From contig NZ_LMQH01000014.1 of NCBI RefSeq assembly GCF_001424105.1, positions 133,593 to 197,592 on the forward strand: 64,000 nucleotides of DNA, read 5' to 3'. This document shows positions 15,980-25,720 of this stretch, piece by piece. The DNA comes from Chryseobacterium sp. Leaf394. Its GTDB lineage: Bacteria > Bacteroidota > Bacteroidia > Flavobacteriales > Weeksellaceae. The translations under genes were made by a program, and so were the position numbers. Positions within the stretch are counted from its first letter, which is position 1. Every line of letters begins with the position of its first letter. The notes beneath the pieces are model-generated. The model saw nothing but the letters and a program-made list of their open reading frames with translations. It was not told where the DNA came from and searched no databases.

Positions 15980-18900
15980 ATGATTTTAAAACAATTTTTT
16001 AAGGTGCAATTGCTATTGGCTTTTGTGCTCATTTCCTTCTTCAGCGGAAGGTTCCACTGCCACAAGTGTGATTAATGGGAATGGTTACAGAATAGGCAAT
16101 TCAACATTATCATTATCGAGTACAAGTACCGTATCCAACTCAAATAGTATAGATGATGATCATCAGACAGATTTTGGTATTGTAATCGGTCATTCAGGAA
16201 GTGCTGATAATTTTGATGACAGAGTGGAAACAACATTAACATTTTCACTGCCAATTTATAATTTAAATTTTAATCTTAACGATGTTGACGCGGGAGACCG
16301 TATCAGAATCCTGGCTTATGATCAGACAAACACTCCGATTAATTTCGGTGCAGGTAATTATACTCTCTTTAATACGCCATCAGCAACTCAGGTGACCTAT
16401 ACGGCATCTCCCAACAAGGAATTTTCTTCCAGTGGAACCAATATTCCCTCTTCAGACAGTAATCTGAGAGCCAGGATAAGCGTGAATTTCAATGGACAAT
16501 ATGTTTCCAGATTGGTTTTGCAGTATTATGATGTCGATTCAAATGGTACATATACCATTGCAAACATGACCGGAGCTTCACTCTGTGCCCAAAACGACAC
16601 TTTTGGTAATGTGCAGCTGGGAACAGCGACGACCGCATCCGTTTTGGCAAATGATTTTTCATCAACAGGAATAGCGGCGTCTTCTGCCAATACGAACGTA
16701 ACCTTGACTAATCTTGGAGGTTTGACAGGTGCAACCATCAATGCAAACGGAACAGTAAATATTCCACCAAATGCATCTCCAGGCTCATACACACTCACAT
16801 ACAGAATATGTTCGCCTACAGGCCAAACTGGTTTCTGCACAACAGCAACTGCGAGTCTTACCGTACTTGCATGTCAGGCAGGAACTGCAGCTCCTGTTCT
16901 TACGGGAAGTGGTGCTTTTAACCCGGCAATTTCTGCATATAAAATTCCGTGTGGTTCTACCACAGCCAATCTGGGTATTATTGGAACAAGCAATAAACCT
17001 ACCCCTACAACTGTTACCTTGACGTGGCACACAGGATCACCGGCTACAACTGCGAATAAAATAAGCAATATTACAGCAGTAACGGGAACTACCCGGTATT
17101 ATGCGTCATTTTTTGACTCAGTAGCCAACTGCTATTCACCTACGAAAGAAATTGTTGTACTTGCGCCTATATGTGCTACGAACAATGATTTTACAAGTAT
17201 TTCCATTACAGCCGGGGTAGAAGCTACACTTCCTTCAATTTTTGCAAATGACAGTTACAATGGCATTACAATAACTGATATTTCAGCCATTACAGCAGAA
17301 TTTGTATATGAGTATTGGACGCCATCAAATGCAATTATAAATAATAACGGTACTCTCACGATACCAGCGTCGGTAGCTCCAGGAGTATATACTTATTATT
17401 ATCAGCTTAATGATACTGATCCTGATTTAGGTACAGTGATTAACCAGATAAATTTTGTTGAAGTGAAATTCAGAGTTTCTCCAAACACTGATGGTGATGC
17501 TTATAATGATTATGATGACTGGGATGATGATAATGATGGCATATTGGATGCTGTAGAAAGCCCTGTCTGCTTTTATTCAAGCACTGAGGCGAGTACTATT
17601 CAGAATGTGACTTCTCCGTTTGATGGGGCAGCAACAGATCCTACTGCCGGAACGGCTGTTTCTACGCTGTTTAACGGAAGTGGGTCAGATACAAATCCAT
17701 TTAATTTTACAGGACAGGCTATTGCATCAGGAAGTCCTGTTTTTACGATCTCGTATCCTGCAATTATCAGTTTGACTTCTTTGAGTATAACTCAGGCAGC
17801 AAATGGTATGGCACCAGCAAACCGATTTGGTAGATTGTTCGGTTCAAATGACGGAGTAAACTTTGCACCAATTTCTGCAGCAGCAGGTGTTGCTTTAAAT
17901 TCAACCACTGTATCATTTGCAGTAACATCTACAACACCTTACCGCTTTTACGAGATACGTTACATTGGTACTGCTTCCGGAGGTAATGCAACAGCAGGAA
18001 CTCTGGGCACAGCAGGAATTCAGGAGGTAAGTGCAGTATATAATTTACTGGCTTATCAACCCTCGGCCAATCCTAAACCGACCACATGCACTTCAGGTTC
18101 AGATTCTGATGGCGTACCTAATTATTTGGATTTAGATTCTGATGGTGACAACTGTTTTGATGCTATCGAAGGCGATGAAAATGTAGCAGCAGGAAACTTA
18201 GATGCAAACGGCAGAATTACGGGGGCCGTAAATGCTAATGGGATTCCTGATTTGGTTAATCCTTCCGGAGCTGCTGATGTGGGAAGTGATGTAGGTCAGG
18301 GAATTGGCTTCTCTCAGATTTCCACAATCACAGAATGTTTAGATACTGATGGTGACGGTATTCCTGATGCGTGTGATCTTGATGATGATAATGACGGTAT
18401 TCTTGATATCAATGAAAACAGCTGTGCACTCACCGGCCAAACAATCAGAATAGGATATATTCCTAATGCAAGAGATTTGGATACTGACAATGGATATACT
18501 TTTGATGGTGGTTATATGAGTGGCTCAGGTGCTCTGAAACTCACAAACGCTGCTAATTTTGGACCATCAGGAATTGTAAATACAACTTTTGTATTAGTGA
18601 ATATGGGAACTGCTCCAATTACAAAGGCGCTTATTAATTCATTAAATCTGAATGTTATATTTTTAGGTGGAATCAATGATCTTACAACCTCCTATCTTAC
18701 AACAGCAGAATTTGATGCTATAAAAGACTGGTCAGATGATTCACCAAAAAATATGGTAGTCTCTACACAGTTCCAAACTTTACCTTGGGGTGCAAATATT
18801 ACTGCGGCAAACCTTAATCCAAATACTCCGACTCCTTTGGGAAGTCAAACCGCTATTTTTAACGGACCTTTTGGTAATGTAACCTCATTTAGTCAAGGAG

Positions 18901-20027
18901 GAAGTTTTCAGGCACATTTTTCAAGTATCAATTCCGTGTGCAGCGCCTCACCGCTTGCGGTTGATGGTAATAGCAGGGCGGTCATTTACGTGGATGGTGC
19001 ATACAATGATATTATGATTTCTGATGTTGATATTCTTACAACTATTGGTGGCATGTCTTCTGGAAACGGTGTTTCAACAAATAATGACCGGGTTTTTATG
19101 AATTTCTGGACTTTTGTTGCTCAGCAGTCGTCTTGTGCAGATAAAGACACTGACGGAGATTCAATCCCGGACCGTCTGGATTTAGATTCAGACAATGATG
19201 GTTGTCCCGACGCTATCGAAGGAGCTTCTACGACTATTACAACTGCAAACCTTTTACCGTCATCTATTCCGGGAGGTAACAGCGGCGCGACAAGCGGAAC
19301 TTTCAATCAGCCTGTAACTCAAAATTTAGGAAACACTGTCAATACAACTGTAGCATCACAAAGTTATGGCGTACCGACAATTGCAGGAACAGGCCAGGCT
19401 ATAGGAACTTCTCAAACAGCCAATCCGGTATTAAATGCAGGAACTGCAGGTGCAAACCAGACGATTACTTCGGGAACTGCACCAGTTGCTTTAACTTTGA
19501 CAGGTTCTTCAGGAACTATTCAATGGCAGGTTTCTACAGATAATGTGACGTTCACTAATATACCAAGTGCTACAGCAGCAACTTATTCACCGGGAACATT
19601 AACCGCTACCAGTTATTACAGGGTATTAGTTACGAGTGTGGGCGGATGCACGGCAATTTCTAATACGGTAACAATCACAATACAAACTGTCTGTTACGAA
19701 GATCCCACATTGGTAGCCGGTGCAACCTATCCTGTGAAGCATGGTATCACTTTACTTGGTAGAGCCGGCAAGATCAATGTATCAGCACCGGTTTCTGCAA
19801 GTGACTGGCCTATGGTCAGAAATTCAGCTTACACGGCGTTAGAATCAAAAACCAAAGGTTTCGTTGTGACAAGAAATTCAAGTCCTGAAACGACCATCGC
19901 TATTCCGGTTGTAGGAATGATGGTATTTGATACGGATGAAAATGCCGGTGCAGGCTGTCTGAAAATCTATACAGGGCCGGGAACAGGTGAAGGCTGGAAG
20001 TGTTTCAGTACACAGGGCTGTCCTTAA
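15980..20027 (+). CDS. Large surface adhesin-like protein, frameshifted after the signal peptide
   Basis: The ATG at 15980 encodes a clear signal peptide (MILKQFFKVQLLLAFVLISF), but this frame stops at codon 32. The 1334-codon body is open in another frame (from 16023, with no ATG start) and continues logically as EGSTATSVINGNG after one extra base near 16043-16050. The body has an N-terminal beta domain, repeat-rich regions with VLANDFS-type motifs, four thrombospondin type 3-like Asp-rich calcium repeats (near 17485, 18090, 18335 and 19135; for example DTDGDGIPDACDLDDDNDG), and an Ig-like repeat before the C-terminal GMMVFDTDENAGAGCLKIYT segment. It is likely an exported adhesin or matrix protein. 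No T9SS sorting domain is seen. The frameshift is either an error or a real inactivation. Confidence 0.75.
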
Positions 20028-20147
20028 GCTGAAATATTTAGATTTAAAGTATTTAAGCACTTGAAAAATTTAAATAAGTTCGGATTATTATTAGTTTAAA
20101 TCAATCTTTAGGGTTTAAAAATCCCTGAAGGTTTTAAATAAAAAAAC

Positions 20148-20720
20148 ATGTACAAAACAGCAATTATATTATCACTTACTATTTCCGCACTTGCTTTTTC
20201 GCAAGTGAGAATTGGGTCGACTAACTCAGTGGGAAATGTGACTAATACTTCCGTTTTACTGGAATTCGGAACAGATAACAATAAGGGGATTATTCTTCCT
20301 TACGTAGAAACAGTGCCTACGGGTGTCAATACAACAAAAGGTGGAACTATTATTTTTGATGTTTCAGCAAATACGGAATATAAAATAAAAGTAAAGAACG
20401 AAAATGCAGGCTGGAAAGATCTGAGCGTTCAGTCAGGGTATTCATCTGCTGTTGAAGCGGTAGTGAAACCACCGCAAGCTTCACCTCTGGCGGATCAGTC
20501 TGGATCAAAAGTGGTGATTGGTGATGAGACAACCACCACCGATGGTGTTCTTGTTTTGGATTCTCCTACCAAAGCTATGGTTTTACCAGTCGTGTCAAAT
20601 TTTACATCCATTCCAAATCCTTCACCGGGAATGATGGCGTTTTTACAACATCCAACTGATTCTACAAAACATCGTCTGATTGTTTTCAATGGTCAGAAAT
20701 GGGCATTTTGGAAACCGTAA
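20148..20720 (+). CDS. Secreted hypothetical protein related to the adhesin C-terminus
   Basis: 190 residues with a signal peptide (MYKTAIILSLTISALAFSQ, cleaved before VRIGS). The body has short beta-strand motifs, and the last 40 residues (SPGMMAFLQHPTDSTKHRL to WAFWKP) resemble the C-terminal GMM-containing segment of the adhesin before it. The N-terminal part (GNVTNTSVLLEFGTDNNKGI) resembles the start of Bacteroidota surface proteins in which small beta repeats precede a tail-fibre-like end. It is the third gene of the operon beginning at 15313 and is followed by a terminator. Function is unknown; surface structure is inferred. Confidence 0.65.
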   Translation: MYKTAIILSLTISALAFSQVRIGSTNSVGNVTNTSVLLEFGTDNNKGIILPYVETVPTGVNTTKGGTIIFDVSANTEYKIKVKNENAGWKDLSVQSGYSSAVEAVVKPPQASPLADQSGSKVVIGDETTTTDGVLVLDSPTKAMVLPVVSNFTSIPNPSPGMMAFLQHPTDSTKHRLIVFNGQKWAFWKP

Positions 20721-20744
20721 TAAATTGGATTTAACCTAAATTTT

Positions 20745-20773
20745 AAAACCGCTTCTGAAAGGAGCGGTTTTTT
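20745..20773 (+). terminator. Terminator of the surface-protein operon
   Basis: AAAACCGCTTC / GGAGCGGTTTT stem with a short loop, followed by TT. Confidence 0.75.
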
Positions 20774-20823
20774 ATACGATTAAATTAGATGTGGGAAATC
20801 AACTGCTTATTTCAGATTTAATC

Positions 20824-20851
20824 AAAAAAAGACAGCCTCCCAGCTGTCTTT
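20824..20851 (-). terminator. Terminator of recA
   Basis: Minus strand: AAAGACAGC / GCTGTCTTT stem with a TGGGAG loop, followed by TTTT. Confidence 0.75.
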
Positions 20852-20870
20852 GTATTTCAATCAGAAGAAA

Positions 20871-21878
20871 TTAGTTCTTCTTGTTGATGATCTCTTCTTT
20901 TACTTTATTTTCAAGTTCTTCTGCGAGTTCAGGATTGTCTTTCAGTAAATCTCTTACTGCATCACGACCCTGACCAAGTTTGGTTTCACCGTAGCTGAAC
21001 CAGGAACCGCTTTTCTTCACAATTCCCATATCTACTGCCGTATCTAAGATTTCACCGGTTTTAGAAACACCTTCTCCGTACATAATGTCAAATTCTGCCA
21101 TTTTGAAAGGTGGAGCAACTTTGTTTTTCACAATTTTCACTTTCACACGGCTACCAACAGCTTCATCACCGTTTTTAATCGGTGCGGATGCTTTTCTGAT
21201 GTCTACTCTCACCGAAGCGTAGAATTTCAAAGCGTTACCACCGGTAGTTGTTTCAGGATTTCCGAACATTACACCGATTTTTTCTCTCAACTGGTTGATG
21301 AAAATTACGGTACATTTTGTTCTTGAAATGGTTGCCGTCAGTTTTCTTAAAGCCTGAGACATTAATCTTGCGTGAAGACCCATTTTAGAATCTCCCATTT
21401 CACCTTCGATCTCTGCTTTTGGAGTCAATGCTGCTACCGAGTCAATTACTACGATGTCAATTGCGCCTGATCGGATCAGGTTATCGGCAATTTCCAATGC
21501 CTGTTCTCCGTTGTCCGGTTGAGAAATAATCAGGTTTTCAAGATCGATTCCCAGTTTCCCTGCATAACCTCTGTCGAAAGCGTGCTCGGCATCGATAAAT
21601 GCTGCAATTCCACCTGCTTTCTGGGCTTCTGCGATGGCGTGTAAAGTTAAAGTTGTTTTACCTGAAGATTCAGGACCGTAGATTTCAATAATTCTTCCTC
21701 TTGGATATCCGCCAACGCCCAAAGCGATGTCTAATCCTAAAGATCCGGAAGGAATAACTTCGATGTTAGTGTCAATTGCACTGTCTCCCAAAGTCATTAC
21801 AGTTCCTTTTCCGTATGTTTTATCTAGTTTATCAAGCACCAGCGCAAGTGCTTTTTTCTTATCATCTATGTTGCTCAT
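20871..21878 (-). CDS. recA: Recombinase RecA
   Basis: 335-residue RecA, slightly shorter than the E. coli protein. The Walker A motif GPESSGKTTL is at 68-77, the ATPase region has VVIDSVAALTPKAEIEGEMG, and the L2-region segment FGNPETTTGGNALKFYASVR is present. The C-terminal tail is acidic and Lys-rich (EELENKVKEEIINKKN). It forms ATP-dependent filaments on single-stranded DNA for homologous recombination and, where LexA is present, SOS induction. A -7 box CAAAATTA (TAATTTTG on the minus strand) lies 20 bases before the ATG. Confidence 0.98.
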   Translation of the reverse strand: MSNIDDKKKALALVLDKLDKTYGKGTVMTLGDSAIDTNIEVIPSGSLGLDIALGVGGYPRGRIIEIYGPESSGKTTLTLHAIAEAQKAGGIAAFIDAEHAFDRGYAGKLGIDLENLIISQPDNGEQALEIADNLIRSGAIDIVVIDSVAALTPKAEIEGEMGDSKMGLHARLMSQALRKLTATISRTKCTVIFINQLREKIGVMFGNPETTTGGNALKFYASVRVDIRKASAPIKNGDEAVGSRVKVKIVKNKVAPPFKMAEFDIMYGEGVSKTGEILDTAVDMGIVKKSGSWFSYGETKLGQGRDAVRDLLKDNPELAEELENKVKEEIINKKN

Positions 21879-21898
21879 ATTGTATTAAAATAATTTAT

Positions 21899-21906
21899 CA
21901 AAATTA
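21899..21906 (-). promoter_or_regulatory. -7 box of recA
   Basis: Minus-strand TAATTTTG matches TAnnTTTG, 20 bases before the start codon. No -33 box was recognised. Confidence 0.4.
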
Positions 21907-22082
21907 CGGAATTTTAAGATTAAAAGCTAATATATTTTGTTTGTGAAAATTGTTTTTAACGTTAAAAAATGATAAAGTTTTATTCGTCAATAAAGATGTA
22001 AATTTTGATTGCAGAATTACTCAGTATGTAATGTCTTCGTTTGAATGGGTAAATTAGTGAAGATGAAAATGCTTTTGGTTTT

Positions 22083-22172
22083 TAGCCCCGATTGGCGCGG
22101 CATCCTTTTTCTGAAATGGCTTGCAAAAAGCGCTGGCGAAAAAGATACAGCAGAAAGCGGGATCAGCTCCTG
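22083..22172. repeat. Flavobacterial structured repeat, copy B
   Basis: Starts tagccccgattggcgcggca and ends with gatacagcagaaagcgggat plus cagctcctg. Same frame of paired blocks as copy A at 12763 (agccccg, gcatcctttt, aaaagatacag, gcggg, agctcct). The inner stem differs in sequence but not in position. Confidence 0.6.
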
Positions 22173-22178
22173 AAAAAA

Positions 22179-23375
22179 TCAATGAAAATTCGAATTCTGA
22201 GTTACTCTTAAATAATCCGCCAAAACCTTCGTCTGATCTTTATTTCCTTTCTTTATTCTCGCGTCGCGGCTTACTGTGGAATCATAAATTGTATTGATGA
22301 TTTTTTTCGTCACCGGAAAGCCTTTTTTCAACGGAACATCCGGAATCTGAAGTCTTTTGCAGACATCATCACCCAATAAATACCAGGTGCAGCAGATGTG
22401 CAGATACCTCAGATTTTTTTTCTGAAATTCATATTTTAAAATCGGATTTTCCAGAGATTCATTTAATAACGAGTGTGCAAGCAAAACCGAATCTTTGTCC
22501 GATGAAGGCTGTACGGAAGTCCACAAATAAAAATATTCTGTTGCCTGTTTTTTGTTGTCGGGGAGGAGTTCTTCAGGAATTCCCAGTAAATAACCGACAT
22601 ATTTCCAAAGATGAAAATGTCCCTTCTCTTCCTCTTCAGAAATTGTGTTTCCCAATTTTTTCAGACTGTGCATAAATACCAGACTGAATCCAATATACGT
22701 TGCCATCATATCCCATGAATTGATGGGTTCGCCCCAGTTTTCGGTATCCCAGTTTTTGTAATGTTTCCTTATGGAAAGTCTCGCGTAAGAATGGATGAGT
22801 CTTGTTTTAATGGCAAACTCATAGCCTTTTTTGTGAACTTCCAAAGCATCGTATCGCGTAACATTTACCCAAAAATCCAAAGTTTCTGAAAGTCTTTTTA
22901 CTGCACCTTTTTTCAGAGCTTCGGTAACGATCAGGGGTTTGTTGAGGTAGGCGTAATCGTAGCCTCCGATCAGGCAGTAATCTCTGAGCGAAATCAAAGA
23001 ATCGAGATTGCAGCGCATGCAAAGTTCGGCGCCGCTTCTTATCAGATTTAAATCAAGCCAGTCTGGAATAGTTTGGGTTTGGTTAAACAGTCTTTTTACG
23101 CTTTCCGGAACGTCATCATTTTCTGAAACGCCATTTCGGATGTATCCCTCAATTTCTCTTGAAGCTTCGGGATAGCTTTTTTTGAAGTACACTTCACGTA
23201 CAACTTCATCCCCAATTTCATCCACATGATAAAAGTATTTTGAAAACTTTTCAAAATGATCAAAACTGACTTCAGCTCCGGAAAGATCAATCAATTGCTT
23301 TCCGTTTCCCGTAGTCCAAAAGTCTTTAAAATGTTGTGAATCCTTAAATCTTGGCTGTAAAATCTGCTTTTCCAT
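22179..23375 (-). CDS. MpaB-like oxygenase family protein (DUF2236)
   Basis: 398-residue protein of the MpaB/latex-clearing oxygenase family. Conserved segments include WDMMATYIGFSLVFMHSLKK, a His-containing HFHLWKYVGYLLGIPEELLP, and several helices with invariant Arg and His. Known members (rubber oxygenase Lcp, mycophenolic acid MpaB) are haem-dependent dioxygenases; this one has no signal peptide and the substrate is unknown. It is a single gene with no partner. The distal spacer is rich in AT short repeats. Confidence 0.75.
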   Translation of the reverse strand: MEKQILQPRFKDSQHFKDFWTTGNGKQLIDLSGAEVSFDHFEKFSKYFYHVDEIGDEVVREVYFKKSYPEASREIEGYIRNGVSENDDVPESVKRLFNQTQTIPDWLDLNLIRSGAELCMRCNLDSLISLRDYCLIGGYDYAYLNKPLIVTEALKKGAVKRLSETLDFWVNVTRYDALEVHKKGYEFAIKTRLIHSYARLSIRKHYKNWDTENWGEPINSWDMMATYIGFSLVFMHSLKKLGNTISEEEEKGHFHLWKYVGYLLGIPEELLPDNKKQATEYFYLWTSVQPSSDKDSVLLAHSLLNESLENPILKYEFQKKNLRYLHICCTWYLLGDDVCKRLQIPDVPLKKGFPVTKKIINTIYDSTVSRDARIKKGNKDQTKVLADYLRVTQNSNFH

Positions 23376-23427
23376 TAAGAATAAAGTTAAGGAATTTTTA
23401 TATGAAAGCTGCTGTGAGATTTGTCAG

Positions 23428-23516
23428 TTGATTTGAGGTTTGAGGTTTGAGATTTGAGATTTGAAATTCGGGGTACGGGTACGGGATTCCGAATTCCGGA
23501 TTTGAGATTAACTTAG
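23428..23516. repeat. Short tandem words (gatttgag)
   Basis: Repeated gtttgag/gatttgag words followed by gggtacgggtacggg and attccgaattccgg. The same gatttga word occurs in the reverse sense inside menE (6786-6812). Confidence 0.5.
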
Positions 23517-23537
23517 GATTATTAATTAAATATTTAT

Positions 23538-23587
23538 TTATCAATTATCAATTATCAATTATCAATTATCAATTATCAATTATCAAT
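23538..23587. repeat. 7-base tandem repeat (atcaatt) x7
   Basis: About seven copies of a 7-base unit in a non-coding spacer. It is a microsatellite, not a CRISPR array: no spacers are present. Confidence 0.8.
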
Positions 23588-23603
23588 CATTATTCATTAC
23601 CCA

Positions 23604-24377
23604 TCAAACCAGTCCCCATTCAAACGCTTTTCTGATGAGTTCTTTGCTGTTTCGGGAATTTGTTTTTTTTAAGATGTTTTTGCGGTGGCTACGGATGGTG
23701 TGCTCGGAAAGAATGAGTTGGTCTGAAATTTCTTTTCCGGAATATCCTTTGGCAATTAAAATTAAAATTTCGGTTTCTCTCTTGGTAAGATTTGGCTGAT
23801 CTGAGTTTTTTTTCTCATCTGTTGGCTGTACAGTGAACTGATGGAAATCTTTGCGCGGACTGATTCCTGTGATCAAAACAGTATAAGGATTTTGAGGTGT
23901 AATGTGCTGAATATTGGTGTGAATATTAACAGACTGAAATAAACGGTGCTTTTCGTCAATCATGGTATGAACTGCCTGATGATGAAACAATTCATATTTT
24001 CCTTTTTTTGTTTTCATTCTGAAACAGTAGCTGGGTTTTAAGAACAGCTGATGTTCAGTTCCGATCTGTTTTATTTTTTCTACCACCGCATGTTCGGCCT
24101 TCAACACAAAGGGGATGTCGTCCGGATGAATGAGAGTGAAAATTTCGCTGAGGTGCGTGGGATAATCTGAAAGACCATGGATTTTAAGAATGTTTTTGTG
24201 ATGATTCGAAATTGATGAATCTGCGAGATTAATTACATAGTAGTAATAATTTCCAATAGTGAACATTTCGCCTATTATTTTTTCTATAAAAGGCTTTGGT
24301 AGCGCTTGAGATTTATCTTCTGCGGCAATTCTTTCCCAGATCTGAGAAAGCAGATGTTTTTCCTCCGGATTACCCAT
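23604..24377 (-). CDS. LuxR-type transcription regulator with sensor-like N-terminus
   Basis: 257 residues. The C-terminal LuxR helix-turn-helix lies at about 195-250 (TKRETEILILIAKGYSGKEI, SEHTIRSHRKNILKKTNSRN). The N-terminal 170 residues resemble a PAS-like domain (IHGLSDYPTHLSEIFTLIHP). No receiver-type phospho-acceptor Asp was identified. Such Flavobacteriia proteins sense an unknown cellular signal. The gene is preceded by a palindrome hairpin at 24415-24440 that could be its operator. Confidence 0.75.
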   Translation of the reverse strand: MGNPEEKHLLSQIWERIAAEDKSQALPKPFIEKIIGEMFTIGNYYYYVINLADSSISNHHKNILKIHGLSDYPTHLSEIFTLIHPDDIPFVLKAEHAVVEKIKQIGTEHQLFLKPSYCFRMKTKKGKYELFHHQAVHTMIDEKHRLFQSVNIHTNIQHITPQNPYTVLITGISPRKDFHQFTVQPTDEKKNSDQPNLTKRETEILILIAKGYSGKEISDQLILSEHTIRSHRKNILKKTNSRNSKELIRKAFEWGLV

Positions 24378-24414
24378 TCTTAAGATTTTAAACGAAAATA
24401 CTTAAAATTTGTTA

Positions 24415-24440
24415 AAAATACCCCAAAAGGGGTATTTTTT
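24415..24440. promoter_or_regulatory. Palindrome upstream of the LuxR-type gene
   Basis: AAAATACCCC / GGGGTATTTT perfect stem with a 4-base loop, about 38 bases upstream of the gene and followed by T-runs on both strands. It could be an operator or a bidirectional terminator. Confidence 0.4.
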
Positions 24441-24519
24441 TATGTTAAATAATTTGCAATTTTTGCATTAACAATAAGCATGAAAACTCATTTATAAAAT
24501 GAAGTTATTTTAAAGTTTT

Positions 24520-24622
24520 ATTATCCCTTAAAACTTTAAATGCGGGAAGGTAAAGCACCGGTGATGAAAAAAAAGAAAAAAATCCTTGAAACAGCCACTG
24601 TATAGAGATCAGTGGTTTTTTT
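24520..24622 (+). ncRNA. Candidate small RNA, cobalamin-riboswitch-like string order
   Basis: GCGGGAAGG, CACCGGTG, AAATCC, AACAG and CCACTGTA follow one another at 24542-24602, in the same order as the conserved core of cobalamin riboswitches, but the CCCG block is missing and spacing is abnormal. A CCACTG/CAGTGG stem with seven T follows at 24595-24622. No gene follows on this strand. It may be a remnant, an orphan small RNA or chance. Confidence 0.25.
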
Positions 24623-24627
24623 ATGCA

Positions 24628-24655
24628 AAAAAAACCTTCCAAAAGTGGAAGGTTT
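24628..24655 (-). terminator. Terminator of gap
   Basis: Minus strand: AAACCTTCC / GGAAGGTTT stem followed by a run of T. Confidence 0.75.
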
Positions 24656-24678
24656 CATTTATTATAAGCTATTGCTTT

Positions 24679-25689
24679 TTATTTAGTTAAAGAAGCAGCG
24701 TGAATCAACATATCTACCAACTTGTTTGAGTAACCCATTTCGTTGTCATACCAAGAAACAAGCTTTACAAAGTTTGGAGAAAGTGAAATACCCGCATCTT
24801 TATCGAAGATTGAAGTTCTCTTGTCTCCGATGAAATCCTGAGAAACCACAGCATCTTCAGTGTATCCAAGAATACCTTTCAGTTCACCTTCAGAAGCCGC
24901 TTTGATTACAGCACAGATTTCTTCATAAGAAGCACCTTTTTCAAGTCTTACTGTTAAATCTACTACAGAAACGTCAACAGTTGGTACTCTAAAAGACATA
25001 CCTGTCAGTTTTCCGTTCAACGAAGGGATTACTTTTCCTACTGCTTTTGCAGCACCTGTAGAAGAAGGGATAATATTGTTTAATGCAGCTCTACCGCCTC
25101 TCCAGTCTTTCATTGAAGGACCATCAACCGTTTTCTGAGTAGCTGTTGTAGCGTGTACTGTAGTCATCAAACCTTCTACGATTCCGAAGTTATCGTGAAT
25201 TACTTTAGCCAAAGGAGCTAAACAGTTTGTAGTACAAGAAGCGTTTGATAAGATTTTTACGTCGTCTGTAAGTTCGTTGTGGTTTACACCCATTACGAAC
25301 ATTGGCGTATCGTCTTTTGAAGGAGCAGAAAGAATTACCTTTTTTGCACCGGCAGTAATGTGTTTTGCAGCACTTTCTTTATCTAAAAATAAACCAGTTG
25401 ATTCTACTACATAATCAGCACCGATTTCGTCCCACTTAAGATTAGTTGGATCTTTTTCTGCAGTAACTCTGATTTTTTTACCGTTTACTACAAGATCGTT
25501 TCCATCTACAGAAACTTCTCCAGGGAAAATACCGTGTACAGAATCATACTTTAACATGTAAGCCATGTATTCTGCGTTAATAAGGTCATTGATACCAACG
25601 ACTTCGATGTTGTCTCTTTCAGTCATTGCTCTGAAAACAAGACGACCGATTCTACCAAACCCGTTAATACCTACTTTGATTGTTGACAT
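24679..25689 (-). CDS. gap: Glyceraldehyde-3-phosphate dehydrogenase, type I
   Basis: 336-residue GAPDH of normal length. The NAD-binding GFGRIGR is at 10-16, the catalytic Cys152 lies in ASCTTNCLAPL and the catalytic His in HATTATQKTVDGPS. It oxidises glyceraldehyde 3-phosphate to 1,3-bisphosphoglycerate. It lies 31 bases downstream of pfkA on the same strand, an operon of two glycolytic genes. The terminator at 24628 ends it. Confidence 0.97.
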   Translation of the reverse strand: MSTIKVGINGFGRIGRLVFRAMTERDNIEVVGINDLINAEYMAYMLKYDSVHGIFPGEVSVDGNDLVVNGKKIRVTAEKDPTNLKWDEIGADYVVESTGLFLDKESAAKHITAGAKKVILSAPSKDDTPMFVMGVNHNELTDDVKILSNASCTTNCLAPLAKVIHDNFGIVEGLMTTVHATTATQKTVDGPSMKDWRGGRAALNNIIPSSTGAAKAVGKVIPSLNGKLTGMSFRVPTVDVSVVDLTVRLEKGASYEEICAVIKAASEGELKGILGYTEDAVVSQDFIGDKRTSIFDKDAGISLSPNFVKLVSWYDNEMGYSNKLVDMLIHAASLTK

Positions 25690-25720
25690 AATTGTTTTGA
25701 TTTATTTAAATTATATAATA

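Noticed and set aside
23538..23587. Regular short repeats that could suggest a CRISPR array
   Set aside because: The units are 7-base microsatellites without spacers or nearby cas genes.
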